Origin: Opitutaceae bacterium
Lineage (GTDB): Bacteria; Verrucomicrobiota; Verrucomicrobiia; Opitutales; Opitutaceae
Length of the DNA stretch: 51,238 nucleotides
NCBI GenBank assembly: GCA_016711225.1
Contig: JADJTK010000003.1
Coordinates: forward strand, 1-51,238
Direction of reading: 5' to 3'
Under the pieces are notes generated by a model that was not told the DNA's origin, did no database searches, and saw only the letters and a program-made list of their open reading frames with translations. Both the position numbers and the translations under genes were made by a program. Below, piece after piece: positions 1-7,465 of the stretch. Numbering within the stretch: position 1 is the first letter of the stretch; each line of letters begins with the position of its first letter.

Positions 1-2
1 AG

Positions 3-194
3 GTCGAAACTCAGCGCGACCGATTGCTCGCCGTGAAGCGGGGAGAACTGCCATGGCCCGAAGTGAACGCGTGGCGGCTGGAACTCCACCGTGACTTCGA
101 TCGTGCCCTGGTCGAAACACAACTTCCCGAGCGACCGGACTACGAGGCCACCAATGATTTCCTGATCAAGGCCCGGCGGACAATGGTGCAATGA
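3..194 (+). CDS. Predicted nucleotidyltransferase, C-terminal end (cut by window edge)
   Basis: Only the last 63 codons are present; the 5' part lies outside the window. The translated tail has charged helices and ends with a PDYEATNDFLIKARR-type motif. I associate this with the C-terminus of the large predicted nucleotidyltransferases of the DNA polymerase beta superfamily (RlaP/PF10127 type). The stop TGA overlaps the start of the HD gene (ATGA, 191-194), so the two are probably translationally coupled. A second nucleotidyltransferase follows the HD gene, which strengthens the assignment. No catalytic residues are visible in this fragment, so the call rests on the tail motif and context. 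Confidence 0.55.
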   Translation, partial: VETQRDRLLAVKRGELPWPEVNAWRLELHRDFDRALVETQLPERPDYEATNDFLIKARRTMVQ

Positions 195-826
195 GCGCGC
201 TGGATCCGAAACGATGGGATGCCTTGTGGACGCGGCTGCTGCCTGCCGGTAACGCGGGGGCGGCGTTTCGCCAACTCGAGTCGCTCTACTCGCAACCGGT
301 CCGTCGTTACCACAACGCCGCGCATATCGCCGCCTGCCTTCGCGAGCTCGACACTCCACTGGTGACACCAGCCAACGTTGACGCCCTCGAATTCGCCATC
401 TGGTTTCACGATGCGATCTACGATCCAAAGGCCAGCGACAACGAGGAGCAAAGCGCGGCACTAGCCCGGGAATGCATCGCAGGCGCGGGAGGATCGCCCG
501 CCCTTACGACACAAGTTGGGACCCTGGTTCTCTCCACCAAGACCCATGATCCTGAATGCGCGACTGACGCCCGCTGGTTGATCGACATCGACCTGAGCAT
601 CCTAGGCAAAAGCGAACGCGAGTTCGACGCCTACGAAACGGCCATCCATGCCGAATATTCGTGGGTCGATGATACCCTGTTTCGCCAACGCCGTGCTGCC
701 ATCCTCGAGCAATTTCTCTCACGTACACAAATATTCTCTACCGAGCCATTCCACTCGAAATACGAGGTTCCCGCGCGTGCGAACCTCCGGCGATCGATCA
801 CCAAGCTGCAAGCCCGCGCCTTCTAA
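191..826 (+). CDS. Predicted metal-dependent HD-superfamily phosphohydrolase
   Basis: A 211-residue protein with an HD-type metal site: RRYHNAAH at residues 38-45, the HD pair H73-D74 in WFHDAIYD, H119 in STKTHD, and an acidic DIDL at 132-135. These match the family annotated as predicted metal-dependent HD-superfamily phosphohydrolases, whose substrate is unknown. The length is normal for the family. It starts at the ATG overlapping the upstream stop and ends 3 nt before the next ATG, so it is the middle gene of a tight three-gene operon with two nucleotidyltransferases. From the context I infer a role in nucleotide or RNA-end processing. The family call is secure; the substrate is not. Confidence 0.85.
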   Translation: MSALDPKRWDALWTRLLPAGNAGAAFRQLESLYSQPVRRYHNAAHIAACLRELDTPLVTPANVDALEFAIWFHDAIYDPKASDNEEQSAALARECIAGAGGSPALTTQVGTLVLSTKTHDPECATDARWLIDIDLSILGKSEREFDAYETAIHAEYSWVDDTLFRQRRAAILEQFLSRTQIFSTEPFHSKYEVPARANLRRSITKLQARAF

Positions 827-829
827 ACC

Positions 830-1597
830 ATGATCATTGATCCTCTCCTCCACCGCATCGTCGCCGCACAGCCCTACCCGCTCGTGTTCGCGACCATCAG
901 TGGTGCGCACCTTTATGGGTTCCCCTCGCCGGACTCCGACTTCGACCTGCGCGGTGCGCATCTGCTTCCGCTTGAGAAGATCGCTGGACTCAAGGTGCAG
1001 GACGAAACGATCGAAGACTCACGCATCATCGAAGGTCTCGAAATGGACATCGTCAGCCATGACGTGAAGAAGTTCTTCGGCCTGCTCCTGAAGAAGAACG
1101 GCTACGTACTGGAGCAACTCTACTCACCGCTGGTCGTGCAAAGCTCCTCCGCGCACGAGGAACTCAAGGAGATCTGCCAGGGTTGTATCACGCGCAATCA
1201 CAGCCACCACTACTTCGGTTTCGCGGAGACCCAGTTGAAGCTTTTCCTGAAAGAGTCCCCTCGCCGCGTGAAGCCGCTACTCTACATCTATCGCGTGCTA
1301 CTCACTGGTATCTGGCTCATGCGCACTGGGCGGATCGAGGCGAACCTCGTTACCCTCAACGAATCGTTTCGCCTGCCCCAGTTGCCCGACCTGATCGCCC
1401 GCAAGCTCTCCGGGCCGGAACAGTCGACGCTCAGCGACGCCGATGTCTCGTTCCACGAGCGAGAGTACGAACGCCTTCGGCTGGTGCTCCAGGAATCGCA
1501 CCACCAAAGCACACTGCCCGAGTCGCCGGGCGAAGCCACGCACGCCGCGCTCAACGACCTGCTGATCCAATTGCGGCTCGGCACCGCTGGCCGTTAA
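830..1597 (+). CDS. Predicted nucleotidyltransferase (RlaP/PF10127 type)
   Basis: A 255-residue protein. The N-terminal nucleotidyltransferase signature is visible: a SGAHLYG loop at residues 24-30, followed by acidic residues D35, D37 and D39 in PDSDFDLRG that should bind metal and nucleotide. The rest is helical and fits the PF10127 family of stand-alone nucleotidyltransferases, which comparative work has linked to RNA repair and conflict systems. The start ATG is 3 nt after the HD stop, so it belongs to the same operon. Its partner upstream is a longer member of the same superfamily. The acceptor molecule cannot be deduced from the sequence. Confidence 0.8.
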   Translation: MIIDPLLHRIVAAQPYPLVFATISGAHLYGFPSPDSDFDLRGAHLLPLEKIAGLKVQDETIEDSRIIEGLEMDIVSHDVKKFFGLLLKKNGYVLEQLYSPLVVQSSSAHEELKEICQGCITRNHSHHYFGFAETQLKLFLKESPRRVKPLLYIYRVLLTGIWLMRTGRIEANLVTLNESFRLPQLPDLIARKLSGPEQSTLSDADVSFHEREYERLRLVLQESHHQSTLPESPGEATHAALNDLLIQLRLGTAGR

Positions 1598-1676
1598 CAG
1601 CCAGCGCTCGGCGCCACTACTCCAGAGGCAAACGCCCCTCCCTCCGAAGAAGACTTCACGTATCGCCCCCTTCGCC

Positions 1677-1874
1677 ATGAGATCGTCATTTCTATTCCTC
1701 GTTGCCGCGCTGCAATTCCTCCCGGTTGGCTCTGCCCAAGCAAAGGACTCCGATTTGGCTCAGGCACGACGGAGTTTCGCCACACACCTGCTGCGAGAGG
1801 AGAAGATCGGCGATAGTCCCGACGAGCCACCCGCCGGGGTGCTGAACCTTGTTTCCTACCAAAGCCCGCTCGGG
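1677..1874 (+). pseudogene. 5' fragment of a secreted alpha/beta-hydrolase-like gene
   Basis: The frame opens with a clear signal peptide (hydrophobic core FLFLVAALQFL, cleavage near SAQA at residues 19-22). It then reads about 45 residues resembling the N-terminal segment of exported alpha/beta hydrolases, with a conserved-looking PPAGVLNLVSYQSPLG stretch around residues 51-66. After that the frame becomes low-complexity and antisense to another gene fragment. No nucleophile elbow or catalytic triad is present, so the gene has lost its catalytic part. The break lies near 1860-1880, exactly where the opposite-strand HTH fragment ends. Family assignment is from memory of the motif and is moderate. 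Confidence 0.45.
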
Positions 1875-2209
1875 GCGATGAGGAGCTTGGCGAGATACTG
1901 CTCGGCGAGCGGGTGCAGCGAGGTGCCCTCGGGCGGGAGCCGGAGTTCACCAAGCGAAGGGTTCTGCGCTTCCCGTGCCGCAACTTCTTCGGGCGAGGGA
2001 GGTAAAGGCGTCCGACTGGGCTTCTTGCCGAATTCGAGTTTCACCCAGTACCCACGCGCCGGACGAGGGCCCGCGAGCCGTCGACAGCGTTTTGCGATCG
2101 CGACGTTGGAAATGCCGAACTGCTCCGCGAGCTTCAACACCGGCGTCGACCAGACGAGCTCGTAGAGTTGTTCACGCGTGAGTTTTGCAAGGGAGCGGCG
2201 CTCTTCCAT
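1856..2209 (-). pseudogene. Winged-helix/HTH domain protein fragment
   Basis: Starting at the ATG at 2209 the protein reads LTREQLYELVWSTPVLKLAEQ followed by GISNVAIAKRCR and PRPARGYW. This is a recurring N-terminal HTH module of uncharacterised bacterial proteins often found near mobile DNA. About 118 residues are open before a TAG at 1856-1858. The typical proteins are longer, and the last residues are encoded opposite the hydrolase fragment, so the C-terminus appears lost in the same rearrangement. An upstream extension of the frame to 2344 has no family-like sequence, so I prefer the internal ATG. DNA binding is inferred from the HTH pattern. Confidence 0.5.
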
Positions 2210-3100
2210 AGGCGAGGTTGTGGCTGCAATTCTTGGGCACGTCACGCCAGAGCGGTAAATCTGCCCCTCCGGGAACTGCCAGAGCAAGATCGAGGTAAGC
2301 GAAAGCCAAAGGGCTGACCGGCCCCGTCGAGGTGACGTCCCCACGCAGCGAACAACGGTCGGGAAACCGTATTCCCGCTTTGCCGCAAGCGAGGATGTCG
2401 TAGTGTCCGGTCGTGCCGGCGTGCCGATAGGTTAAACCGATTTCGGGGCTCGATATGCTTCGGATATCCGACTGCACACAGTGACCAGCAACGGTGCCTG
2501 GTCTCGGACGGGCTTCATAGAGGTCCTCGCACGGAGCCACCTCAACGTCCGTCAGACCATGTCAGAAAATGAACGCAGTTACCCCGCGCGGAGCCTCCGC
2601 GCCTATCCGCGCACACGCAACCAGTGCCCTCCTGTCATCCAATGCAACGGCCCATTCTGGCGCCGGGATCTCGAACAGCAAAAGTCAGAAGTGCAGTCAT
2701 CAACCCGAAAAGCTACAGCGTCTCGTTTGCGAGGCGGTGGCCCGCGAACAACGGACCGGAGAGATCTGTCCGCTCTGGGGGCGAATCGGCGAACTGTACG
2801 CGGCTCTCATCTACGGTCTGAAGTTGAGCCGAAAGAACGCCCAGGGCAACGACGGTCGGCTGGACATTGCCTAGGGTGATCCCAGCCCGACCACCACCTG
2901 CCCTCGCCGCAAGTGTCGGGATTGCGCCCGTCAGGATCCATCCTTCAAAGCCGGAAGCTGCGTCAGCCACGTCCAAGCACATCTCGTCCCCTCACGCCTA
3001 CCGAGTTTCGTGTAGTTGAGATACCGAAGATTCGGTAGACGCGAAAATTCGAGGAACGGACGTCACCGGCGACATTTGGATCAGCGAAAGGATGACGCCC
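2210..3100. other. Gene-poor stretch with at most one gene remnant
   Basis: Apart from a possible remnant at 2710-2874 I find no frame with protein-like composition, no RNA gene and no convincing repeat here. The stretch sits between two broken genes and two small element-type genes, so it is probably decayed mobile DNA. Confidence 0.4.
2710..2874 (+). pseudogene. Possible remnant of an unidentified protein gene
   Basis: About 54 codons ending at TAG 2872-2874 read like real protein, with VCEAVAREQRTGEICPLWG and IGELYAALIYGLKLSRKN, ending in a GNDGRL motif. The residues upstream in the same frame are low-complexity and have no plausible ribosome binding site. The pattern is compatible with the N-terminal part of an uncharacterised element-encoded protein, but I do not recognise a family with confidence. 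It could also be a chance open frame in GC-rich DNA. Confidence 0.25.
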
Positions 3101-3490
3101 ATGAAGCTCACGCCCGCCCAGAGTTCGCTCGCTTCCCCAATGACCGCCGTAACCGTCACGGCCACGGGGTATCAGATCTTTCAGCAGACCCGCACCGGAG
3201 TATTCGTCCCCTGCTTCCAGTCCGACTCGCCGGGCATCGCCGTCGAAGCCTTCCTCCGGCAGTCCCCCGCCTTTGAGGGCGGCGAAGTACGACTCTGGAA
3301 TCGCCGCCAGCAGCGCTTGAGCGCGGCGGTGAAGTGGACATTCGATAGGACCGTTAACGGCTTCCGTGCCCGTCAACGCGTCAACGTCTTTTACGACCGC
3401 CGCCTCGCCGAGTTGGCCCGCGAGATCCAGGTGCGCGAATTCCTGCGCGAAGTGCTGCGGCAGGAGATGGCGATGACGTACGTGAATTGA
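3101..3490 (+). CDS. Hypothetical protein, about 129 aa
   Basis: An open frame with normal amino-acid composition and two candidate starts, ATG 3092 and ATG 3101. I prefer 3101 because AAAGG lies at a suitable distance before it, whereas it abuts the first ATG. The protein begins with a Ser/Thr/Ala-rich segment. Its middle has RTGVFVPCFQSDSP and AVEAFLRQSPAF, and the basic C-terminal half has heptad-like charge (RRLAELAREIQVREFLREVLRQE), possibly a helix. It lies 33 bp upstream of a small HTH gene in the same direction. I do not recognise the family; the context suggests an integrated element. Confidence 0.55.
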   Translation: MKLTPAQSSLASPMTAVTVTATGYQIFQQTRTGVFVPCFQSDSPGIAVEAFLRQSPAFEGGEVRLWNRRQQRLSAAVKWTFDRTVNGFRARQRVNVFYDRRLAELAREIQVREFLREVLRQEMAMTYVN

Positions 3491-3523
3491 GCCGCATTAC
3501 TGCGAGAATCGGGAGCAATTGCC

Positions 3524-3820
3524 ATGAACGCCACCAGTCGGGCCAATCTCCAGACCGTCGCCCTACCCGAGCAGACAACGCTCGCGGCTCGATTCCCATC
3601 CACGAGATCCAGCGCAGCTTCGGTCGCACAATCTGAGGGATTGGCAGGCCGCAGATTCAGCAAGGCCAAGCCTATTGCTGCCCGGTTGGGCATCTGCACG
3701 CGGACGCTCTTCCGTTGGGCCGATGCCGGCATGATTGCCCGCCACGAGATCAACGCCCGCGTCGTGCTCTTCGACGAGGCCGAGGTGGCGGCGTTGATCG
3801 ACTCCGCCCGGATCGGATAA
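3524..3820 (+). CDS. Small HTH (MerR/excisionase-like) DNA-binding protein
   Basis: A 98-residue protein whose C-terminal half, about residues 48-96, reads KAKPIAARLGICTRTLFRWADAG then a short hairpin and VVLFDEAEVAALI. This is the layout of the small MerR-like helix-turn-helix (HTH_17) found in excisionases and element regulators. GGGAG about ten bases upstream of ATG 3524 supports the start. It follows the hypothetical gene by 33 bp, so the two are likely co-transcribed. The first 45 residues are unconserved-looking. I infer a regulator or recombination directionality factor of the decayed element between 1.7 kb and the tRNA-Asn. Confidence 0.65.
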   Translation: MNATSRANLQTVALPEQTTLAARFPSTRSSAASVAQSEGLAGRRFSKAKPIAARLGICTRTLFRWADAGMIARHEINARVVLFDEAEVAALIDSARIG

Positions 3821-3845
3821 GGCTGGCACTGGCAACGCGGACAAC

Positions 3846-3930
3846 CACTGGTGGGGCAACTGGCGGGGTGACTGGCCCTGCGACTTCACCCGTGACTCGC
3901 CCGGTAACATATCCGGTCACTTTTGCACCC
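3846..3930. repeat. Degenerate 12-bp tandem repeat
   Basis: Roughly seven imperfect 12-bp units. In one plus-strand frame they encode repeating (V/A)-T-x-P tetrapeptides; on the minus strand they encode V-T-G-x repeats (VTGYVTGRVTGEVAGP). Such V-T-G-E linkers occur in some ATP-binding/HTH proteins, so this may be the linker of a lost minus-strand gene. The unit phase is kept although neither strand carries an intact gene around it. Confidence 0.5.
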
Positions 3931-3939
3931 ACTGCGCCA

Positions 3940-4268
3940 AAGGCCTTTTCGGGCCGGTGCCGCAGAGTCATCACAAAGCCATAGGTGAAGCCTGCCGGAT
4001 CGCCTCGCGAGAATGGGAGAAAACGCACGCACGAGTGTGTCGGGCAGTAGAGAGAGCACTCGTTCGACCTTGGCGCCGTCATCGACCGCCTACGCGAACG
4101 CCATCGGCTCGTCGTTCCGCTATGGGGCTTCGCTGCGAGCCATCGCCGCCCGCTACGGGGGCCCCGACGTGTCCAATGCGTCCCCGAGAATAGGCCCGAG
4201 CCAAGCCGGAGCACGCAGAAGGAAAAAAATGGCCCAGACAAAATTCTTCGCGGCCTCGCTCTGAAAAT
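3940..4268 (+). other. Probable remnant of an HTH-containing gene; otherwise nothing
   Basis: Between the tandem repeat and the terminator there is no intact gene. One frame contains GASLRAIAARYG (about 4126-4161), which resembles the recognition part of resolvase-type HTH domains. A neighbouring frame contains FDLGAVIDRLRERH (about 4060-4100). They look like pieces of one gene broken by a shift, but the evidence is thin. Confidence 0.2.
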
Positions 4269-4271
4269 CGA

Positions 4272-4303
4272 AAGCCTCTGAACCCTTTCGGGTTCAGAGG
4301 CTT
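4272..4303. terminator. Strong hairpin terminator downstream of tRNA-Asn
   Basis: A perfect 14-bp stem (4272-4285 with 4290-4303) closes a 4-nt loop. It sits 5 bp beyond the 3' CCA of the minus-strand tRNA-Asn. On the minus strand it is followed by a T-richer stretch, consistent with a Rho-independent terminator for the tRNA. Confidence 0.8.
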
Positions 4304-4308
4304 GAAAT

Positions 4309-4383
<75 letters not shown>

Positions 4384-4531
4384 GTGGCAGAAGGGTCGCT
4401 AGAACATGGCCGCGCCGGCGGTTGTCAACACTCCGATTGAACCCTTTGGAAAAAACAATCACATCCCGCCCTCCCTTCCCCGCGAATAGCCTTGAGCGGC
4501 ACCGCCCCGGCCCCGATTTTGCCCTCCCCGA

Positions 4532-6061
4532 ATGAAGATCTTGATGGTCACCCCGGAACTGGACCCCTTCGTGAAAGTCGGCGGTCTGGGCGACATGGTC
4601 GGCGCCCTCGCCAAACAGCTCGCCCGCCAAGGGCATGATGTGCGCTGCATCATCCCGCTCTACGGCTCGGTCAAGCCGGTGGGAACATGGTCGGTGCGTC
4701 CCCAGCCCTTGGGAGCGGACTTGGCGGGCGGCCCCGAGTTCGCCCGCGTCTGGGAGACCACCATCCCCGGCTCCGAGGCCCGCGTCTATTTCCTCGAACA
4801 CGAGCGCTTCTTCGGCCGTCCCGAGGTGTACTCCGACGGCGCTGGCAGCTTCCCCGACAACGACCACCGCTTCATCTTCTTCGGCCGCGCCGCTCTCAAC
4901 CTCTCCCTGCAGTTGGGCTGGATCCCCGACGCCATCCATTGCCACGACTGGACCTGCGGCTTCGTGCCGGTGTGGCTCAACACCACCGACCGCGACGGAC
5001 CGCTGGGCCGCTGCGCCACCGTCTTTACCATCCACAATCTCGAGCACCAGGGCTACAGCCACCGTCGCGCCCTCGCCTACGCCAAGCTGCCCGAGTGGCT
5101 CTTCAACGCCACCAACGTCGAGGCCTGCGGCGCCGTCAACCTGATGAAGGCGGGCCTCTACCACAGCACCAAAATCACCACCGTCAGCCCCACCTACGCC
5201 CGCGAGATCCAGACTCCGGCCTACGGCTTCGGGCTCGACCACGTGCTGCGTTTCCGCGCCGGCGATCTCATCGGTATCCTCAACGGCATCGACACCGAGG
5301 CCTGGAACCCGGCTTCCGATCCCCACCTTCCCGCCTCCTTCGACCTCTCCGACCCCGTCGCCGGCAAGGCCGCCTGCAAGGCCGCCCTGCAACGCGAACT
5401 GGGCCTCGACGTCGATCCGCGCAAGCCCGTCTTCGGGGTGGTCTCCCGCCTCTTCCGCCAGAAGGGCCTGGACCTGCTCTGCGAGGTACTGCCTGCCATT
5501 GTCACCAACATGCAGGTGCAATTCGCCATTCTCGGCACCGGCGACGCCGACCTGGAGACTGATCTGCGCCACACTGCCTGGGAATTCCCCGGCCGGGTGG
5601 GACTCAAACTGGCCTTCGACAACCGCATCGCTCACCTCATCCAGGGCGGCGCCGACTTCTTCGTGATGCCCAGCCGCACCGAACCCTGCGGCCTCACCCA
5701 GCTCTACGCCATGCGCTACGGCTCCCTGCCCGTGGCCCGCGCCACCGGCGGCCTGGTCGACACCATCGAGCAGTATCGAGAAGGTACCGACACCGGCACC
5801 GGCTTCCTCTTCCACGCCGCCGACGAGAACGCCGTCTACCACACCATCGGCTGGGCCAACGCCACCTACTACGACCGGCCCGAGGAGTTCGCCACCCTGC
5901 GGGCCAACGCCATGGCCCGCGACTTCTCCTGGCCGCTCTCGGCCGACCGCTACGCCCAGGTGTACGGCTGGGCCGTCGACGCCCGCCGCGCCGGTCTGGC
6001 CGCCGCCCTCGCCCACCCCGAGGATCCGGCCCGCTCCGCCGCCCCGGTCGGCAAACCGTAG
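4532..6061 (+). CDS. glgA: Glycogen synthase (ADP-glucose type, GT5)
   Basis: A 509-residue GT5 protein that elongates alpha-1,4-glucan from a sugar nucleotide. The N-terminus MKILMVTPELDPFVKVGGLGD contains the ADP-glucose-binding KVGGLGD motif (K15 to D21). Other GT5 landmarks are the IHNLEHQG segment, TVSPTYAREIQTP, GILNGIDTEAWNP, VSRLFRQKGLDLL, and the C-terminal PSRTEPCGLTQLYAMRYG with the catalytic E(x7)E-type region. Length and order are normal. The last about 25 residues (AHPEDPARSAAPVGKP) are an unconserved Ala/Pro tail. No other glycogen gene is adjacent, so it is probably its own transcription unit. The organism presumably stores glycogen. Confidence 0.95.
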   Translation: MKILMVTPELDPFVKVGGLGDMVGALAKQLARQGHDVRCIIPLYGSVKPVGTWSVRPQPLGADLAGGPEFARVWETTIPGSEARVYFLEHERFFGRPEVYSDGAGSFPDNDHRFIFFGRAALNLSLQLGWIPDAIHCHDWTCGFVPVWLNTTDRDGPLGRCATVFTIHNLEHQGYSHRRALAYAKLPEWLFNATNVEACGAVNLMKAGLYHSTKITTVSPTYAREIQTPAYGFGLDHVLRFRAGDLIGILNGIDTEAWNPASDPHLPASFDLSDPVAGKAACKAALQRELGLDVDPRKPVFGVVSRLFRQKGLDLLCEVLPAIVTNMQVQFAILGTGDADLETDLRHTAWEFPGRVGLKLAFDNRIAHLIQGGADFFVMPSRTEPCGLTQLYAMRYGSLPVARATGGLVDTIEQYREGTDTGTGFLFHAADENAVYHTIGWANATYYDRPEEFATLRANAMARDFSWPLSADRYAQVYGWAVDARRAGLAAALAHPEDPARSAAPVGKP

Positions 6062-6272
6062 GCGCCGACCACCGCCCCGCGCCCGCGGTACCGGCGCGCC
6101 CCAGCCCCGGGGCCCTCGCCCCGCGACTGCCGCCCTGCCGATACACCGGCCGGCCGGGTTCGAGCGCCCGGCTCGTCCCCCCCCCACCCGCCCACGCCAC
6201 CCGCGTCGGGACATTTCCACTCCCGGGCTTGCGCGTCGCCCCAACCGGCCTAGTCTTCGGCGCCATACCCCG

Positions 6273-6716
6273 ATGAAGATCCCGATCTCCGCTTTGCTTG
6301 CCCAGAAGGACCCCGTCATCCGTTGGGTCGCCCCCGGCGCCACCGTCCAGGATGCCGTCGCCGCCATGGCAGCGCACCGGATCGGTTGTATCGTGATCAT
6401 TGATGACGACCACCTCGCCGGGCTTTTCACCGAGAACGATCTGCTCGTCCGCGTGGTCGCCGCCGGTCTCGATCCGCGCACCACACCGATCACGCGAGTG
6501 ATGTCCCCCCGGCCCATCACCGTCGAGCCCTCCCTCACCCTCGACAAAACGATGGCCCTCATCTCGGAGAAGCGGGTTCGCCACCTCCCCGTCGTCGAGG
6601 GCGGCCGTCTCGTGGGCCTCGTCTCCATCGGCGACCTCAACAAATGGATTGTGGAGCGTCTCCAGTCCGAGGCCGACGCCCTGCGCAGCTACGTCACCGG
6701 CCAGTACCCCGGCTGA
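6273..6716 (+). CDS. Two-CBS-domain protein
   Basis: A 147-residue protein made almost entirely of a CBS pair. The first CBS domain spans about residues 8-70 (ATVQDAVAAMAAHRIGCIVI then LAGLFTENDLL) and the second about 75-140 (MSPRPITVEP, LISEKRVRHLPVVEGGRLVGLVSIGDL). The conserved T/S-x-x-D ends of both domains are present (TENDL, SIGDL). Such stand-alone CBS proteins bind adenine nucleotides and act as energy sensors for a partner that cannot be named here. It lies 211 bp after glgA on the same strand. No membrane or enzyme domain is fused to it. Confidence 0.92.
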   Translation: MKIPISALLAQKDPVIRWVAPGATVQDAVAAMAAHRIGCIVIIDDDHLAGLFTENDLLVRVVAAGLDPRTTPITRVMSPRPITVEPSLTLDKTMALISEKRVRHLPVVEGGRLVGLVSIGDLNKWIVERLQSEADALRSYVTGQYPG

Positions 6717-6832
6717 CCTGCCGCCCGTCCGCCACGGCGGCCGCCGGTCGTCCCGTACCCGCTCTTTTCCGCCCCCCTTCGCCCAGTCCTGCCTCGGTGC
6801 ATCCACGCGCCCAACCCCAACCCCCCGGCATC

Positions 6833-7306
6833 GTGAATAAAAAACAGCTTGTCGATTCGATCGTCCGCCTGCTCAGCACCGAGATGGAACTCATGGCCAA
6901 TACGGCCCGCACCGCGCACGACGAAGCCACCCACGACGAGGAACTGCACAAGAACCAGTTCGAAACGCCCGGGCTGGAAACCTCCGTGATCGCCGAGGGT
7001 CAGGTCAAGGTCGCCACGGAGTTGCGTGAGTCCGTCGACGCCTTCCGAACGCTTCCCCTGCCGGAGTTTGGCCCGGCGGAGGCGATCGGTCTCGACGCCC
7101 TGGTCGAGACCGAGTCGGGCGGGGAGAAGACCCTGTATTTCATTGGTCCGCGGGCCGGTGGACTCGAAGTCGAATGTGAGAAGCTCACGGTGTTTGTGAT
7201 CACGCCCCACTCCCCACTCTGCACCAAGCTGATGGGCTGCCACGTGGGCGATCTCCTTCCGGCTGTCACCGGCCGCGCTCCGGTGCGCATCGTGTCGGTA
7301 CAGTAG
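6833..7306 (+). CDS. GreA/GreB-family-like protein
   Basis: 157 residues from a GTG start at 6833 (VNKKQLVDSIVRLLSTEMELM). The N-terminal half is predicted helical with many charged residues (residues 1-65), as in the Gre coiled coil. The C-terminal half is a small beta domain ending ITPHSPLCTKLMGCHVGDLL, a variant of the SPLGxALLGxxxGD motif of the GreA/GreB C-terminal FKBP-like domain. A classical GreA coiled-coil tip is not obvious, so the protein may be a Gre-like paralogue acting on RNA polymerase rather than the true cleavage factor. The frame is open further upstream but overlaps the CBS gene and is not protein-like there. Confidence 0.7.
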   Translation: MNKKQLVDSIVRLLSTEMELMANTARTAHDEATHDEELHKNQFETPGLETSVIAEGQVKVATELRESVDAFRTLPLPEFGPAEAIGLDALVETESGGEKTLYFIGPRAGGLEVECEKLTVFVITPHSPLCTKLMGCHVGDLLPAVTGRAPVRIVSVQ

Positions 7307-7465
7307 CGTGGCCCACCCGTCCGGCTGCCAGGGTCGGGCCGGAACGCGCCGGGGCCACAACACACGTGGCGCCAGCCTATGGACCAAACTAAACCCGCCG
7401 GTGGCGGGTAGGCCGTCCGCCGCGCACGCGGGGGCTCCGGATAACCAGGTCAGTCCCTGCTGCGC

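Noticed and set aside
2481..2879. 132-codon frame upstream of the small element genes
   Set aside because: Arg/Ser-rich translation with no motif; an overlapping frame (2710-2874) is more protein-like.
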